Position numbers and translations under genes: made by a program. This document shows positions 41,765 to 43,126 of a stretch of 43,126 nucleotides of DNA, in pieces. The notes under the pieces are model-generated. The model was not told where the DNA came from. It was given only the letters and a program-made list of their open reading frames with translations, and searched no databases. Numbering within the stretch: position 1 is the first letter of the stretch; each line of letters opens with the position of its first letter. The DNA comes from Methanobacteriota archaeon (GTDB lineage: Archaea; Thermoplasmatota; Poseidoniia; Poseidoniales; Poseidoniaceae). The stretch spans positions 49,087 through 92,212 of the forward strand of contig PSPR01000012.1 of NCBI GenBank assembly GCA_004195515.1, given 5' to 3'.

Positions 41765-42807
41765 GCGAAAAACCTGTTAGAGCGATAAAACTCAATGTTA
41801 TCAATGAGCCAAAGGACTCCTATACCGGCGGTAAATCCTCACTTTGCCCTGGCTGCGGTCACGACCAAATCTCCAGCGTCATTGTGAATGCTGCTTGGGA
41901 GAATGGTTTGGAACCACATCGAATCGCTAAAATGAGCGGTATCGGTTGTTCGTCCAAAACCCCGGCTTACTATCTCAACAAATCCCACGGATTCAACACC
42001 GTACACGGCAGGATGCCTTCAGTAACCACCGGCGCTAATGTTGTCAATAAGGATCTCACATATTTGGGAGTATCTGGCGACGGTGATTCGGCATCTATTG
42101 GAATCGGCCAGTTGATTCATGCGATTCGACGCAATGTCAATATGGTATATGTGCTCGAAAATAACGGTGTTTACGGACTTACCAAAGGCCAATATTCTGC
42201 AACTGCAGATATTGGTTCCAAAAAGAAAAAAGGTACAACCAACGAAACCCAACCAATCGATTTGTGCGCATTAGCAGTAAATCTAGGTTGTTCGTTCGTC
42301 GCCAGGTCATTTAGTGGATCCAAAAAGCAATTGACTGCAATTATCAAGGCTGCGCTGTCTCACAAAGGATTCGCATTGATCGATGTCGTCAGCCCTTGTG
42401 TGACATTCAACAATAATGATGAATCACTTCGTTCATACGGATATGTGAAAGATCACCAAGCCGAACTTCATAGTGTCGGATATATTCCTCACTTTTCTCC
42501 ACTCGAGCAAGTTGAGGTCCCCGCCGGGTCTTATCGCGATATAACTCTCCACGATGGTTCGACCATGAGACTGGAAACAATCTCGGATGAACACGATGTA
42601 TCTGACGCAGTAGCTGCTCTTGCAGCCCTCCACAAGGCTGAATCCGAACAAAAACACGTCATGGGCTTGCTCTACTTCAATGGCGATAAACCATCCTTGG
42701 ATGAGGATTTAGATCTCCATCACACCGCGATTACCGAATTGGGTCAAGACGACTTAAGGCCTTCGAGAGAAACCTTAGCAAAAGTAATCGATTCGCTTCG
42801 AAATTAG
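41761..42807 (+). CDS. korB: 2-oxoacid:acceptor oxidoreductase, beta subunit
   Basis: 348 residues. The N-terminus holds CPGCGHDQI, part of the iron-sulfur cluster ligands, and GIGCSSKTPAY. The thiamine diphosphate motif runs GDGDSASIGIGQLIH to VLENNGVYGLTKGQYSAT. The C-terminal extension includes the residues facing the fourth ligand region SPCVTFNN. It pairs with KorA; start ATG at 41761 overlaps korA and is preceded by GGAGGTG with a 7-nt spacer, the clearest ribosome site in the window. Its stop codon TAG overlaps the first bases of the tRNA-like sequence that follows. Confidence 0.95.
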   Translation: MSEKPVRAIKLNVINEPKDSYTGGKSSLCPGCGHDQISSVIVNAAWENGLEPHRIAKMSGIGCSSKTPAYYLNKSHGFNTVHGRMPSVTTGANVVNKDLTYLGVSGDGDSASIGIGQLIHAIRRNVNMVYVLENNGVYGLTKGQYSATADIGSKKKKGTTNETQPIDLCALAVNLGCSFVARSFSGSKKQLTAIIKAALSHKGFALIDVVSPCVTFNNNDESLRSYGYVKDHQAELHSVGYIPHFSPLEQVEVPAGSYRDITLHDGSTMRLETISDEHDVSDAVAALAALHKAESEQKHVMGLLYFNGDKPSLDEDLDLHHTAITELGQDDLRPSRETLAKVIDSLRN

Positions 42808-42879
42808 TCCGCTTAGAATTGCGGCCCATCATGGTGGGTTCTGGTCCCGCCGACCTCGGTTCAAATCCGAGAGAGACTA
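42806..42879 (+). tRNA. tRNA-Gln(CTG)-like sequence with sound 3' half and mispaired 5' half
   Basis: 74 bases. T arm CTCGG-TTCAAAT-CCGAG pairs perfectly. The anticodon arm GTGGG-TTCTGGT-CCCGC has the anticodon CTG, and the D-loop end GCGGCCCATCAT looks like normal archaeal tRNA. End pair A1-T72 with A73 fits archaeal tRNA-Gln. The 5' half is wrong: acceptor AGTCCGC against AGAGACT pairs only at the first four positions, and the D-stem AGAA against TCAT pairs only at its two ends. Spacing (T8, GG at 18-19, A21) is still tRNA-like. It could be a pseudogene, an attachment-site remnant, a half of a split tRNA, or a poorly read true gene. No CCA is encoded. Confidence 0.55.
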
Positions 42880-42912
42880 TCTCGAAATGAATAATATTGT
42901 ACACGAAAGAGA

Positions 42913-43126
42913 CTATTCTTCTGATGAAGAACCTTCGAAAATATAAGCACACCGAGGGCATTTTGCAACCCCTCGGAAGTTGACTGGGAATCTAACCGAT
43001 GCCTGACAACCAGGACAATTTTGTATCTGTCTTTGTTTGGTTACTTTGGGGGAAACCGTTCGCTCATCAGCCATCGCGTTAACATATTTCCAAGGGCGTA
43101 CGATAATTACCAATCCGCCAATAAAT
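42913..43126 (-). CDS. C-terminal end of a membrane protein with zinc ribbon, cut by window edge
   Basis: The frame is open to base 43126 and reads in from the edge as FIGGLVIIVRPWKYVNAMAD, the end of a hydrophobic segment, so the start lies outside. The rest is a zinc ribbon: NCPGC, 18 intervening residues with SVRFPVNFRGVA, then CPRC, followed by an acidic end SSSEE. This CxxC-CxxC spacing resembles small zinc-binding MJ0042-type or sensor domains. A TTG at 43113 could serve as an internal start, but the membrane segment would be cut. The domain may sense metal or bind nucleic acid or protein at the membrane face. Convergent with the tRNA-like sequence. Confidence 0.7.
   Translation of the reverse strand, partial: FIGGLVIIVRPWKYVNAMADERTVSPKVTKQRQIQNCPGCQASVRFPVNFRGVAKCPRCAYIFEGSSSEE

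Overview
The window looks like a chromosomal segment of a planktonic euryarchaeon of the Marine Group II / Poseidoniales type. This is an inference from gene content and style; there is no rRNA or other taxonomic marker. Archaeal signs are a two-subunit 2-oxoacid:acceptor oxidoreductase (KorAB), an archaeal FAD synthase (RibL), a Gar1 domain, an archaeal-style adenosylhomocysteinase, TATA-like boxes about 27 nt before some first genes, and a tRNA-Gln-like sequence with A1-U72. Mixed in are bacterial-type genes (oligoribonuclease, trimeric riboflavin synthase, GpsA, XdhC, acyl-CoA dehydrogenase, E1 of a 2-oxoacid dehydrogenase) and very large secreted proteins with a C-terminal membrane anchor. 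That mosaic is typical of marine heterotrophic euryarchaea.

Layout. 1-5.6 kb: a thiolase cut by the window edge, oligoribonuclease, a coupled acyl-CoA dehydrogenase / MocA-like / XdhC-like set, and a CaCA cation antiporter divergent from an aquaporin. 5.6-12.5 kb (minus): a probable operon trxB - ThiF/rhodanese - receiver-domain protein - a 1283-residue protein that joins an MFS transporter to both E1 halves of a 2-oxoacid dehydrogenase. 12.6-15.3 kb: a membrane hydrolase-like protein and the flavin cluster ribB-ribL-ribE-ribH. 15.4-18.2 kb (plus): an endonuclease IV-like protein, gpsA, a small winged-helix-like protein and a DCC thiol oxidoreductase. 18.2-20.8 kb (minus): a phnDCE-type ABC importer whose promoter is framed by two palindromes. 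20.8-27.5 kb: a membrane protein, an ABC-2 exporter, a secreted anchored protein, a Gar1/RanBP2-zinc-finger/Arg-rich RNA-binding protein and a TPR-like membrane protein. 27.5-36 kb (minus): ahcY, a giant FG-GAP surface protein whose 5' end is interrupted, and an unknown protein. 36-43.1 kb: aconitase, a frameshifted membrane-anchored cyclophilin, korA-korB, a tRNA-Gln-like sequence with a defective 5' half, and the C-terminal end of a zinc-ribbon membrane protein.

How it fits together. Thiolase, acyl-CoA dehydrogenase, the E1 fusion, KorAB and aconitase point to aerobic or facultative degradation of fatty acids, amino acids and 2-oxo acids through the TCA cycle. The flavin genes supply FAD for several of these enzymes. 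Genes inside operons mostly overlap by ATGA or GTGA and carry a GGAGG-like Shine-Dalgarno about 7 nt before the start. Some first genes lack one and have a TATA-like box at a leaderless distance. Short perfect inverted repeats are unusually common next to gene starts.

No CRISPR array, insertion sequence, integrase or rRNA was seen. With the calls below, no stretch longer than about 300 bases is without a gene.
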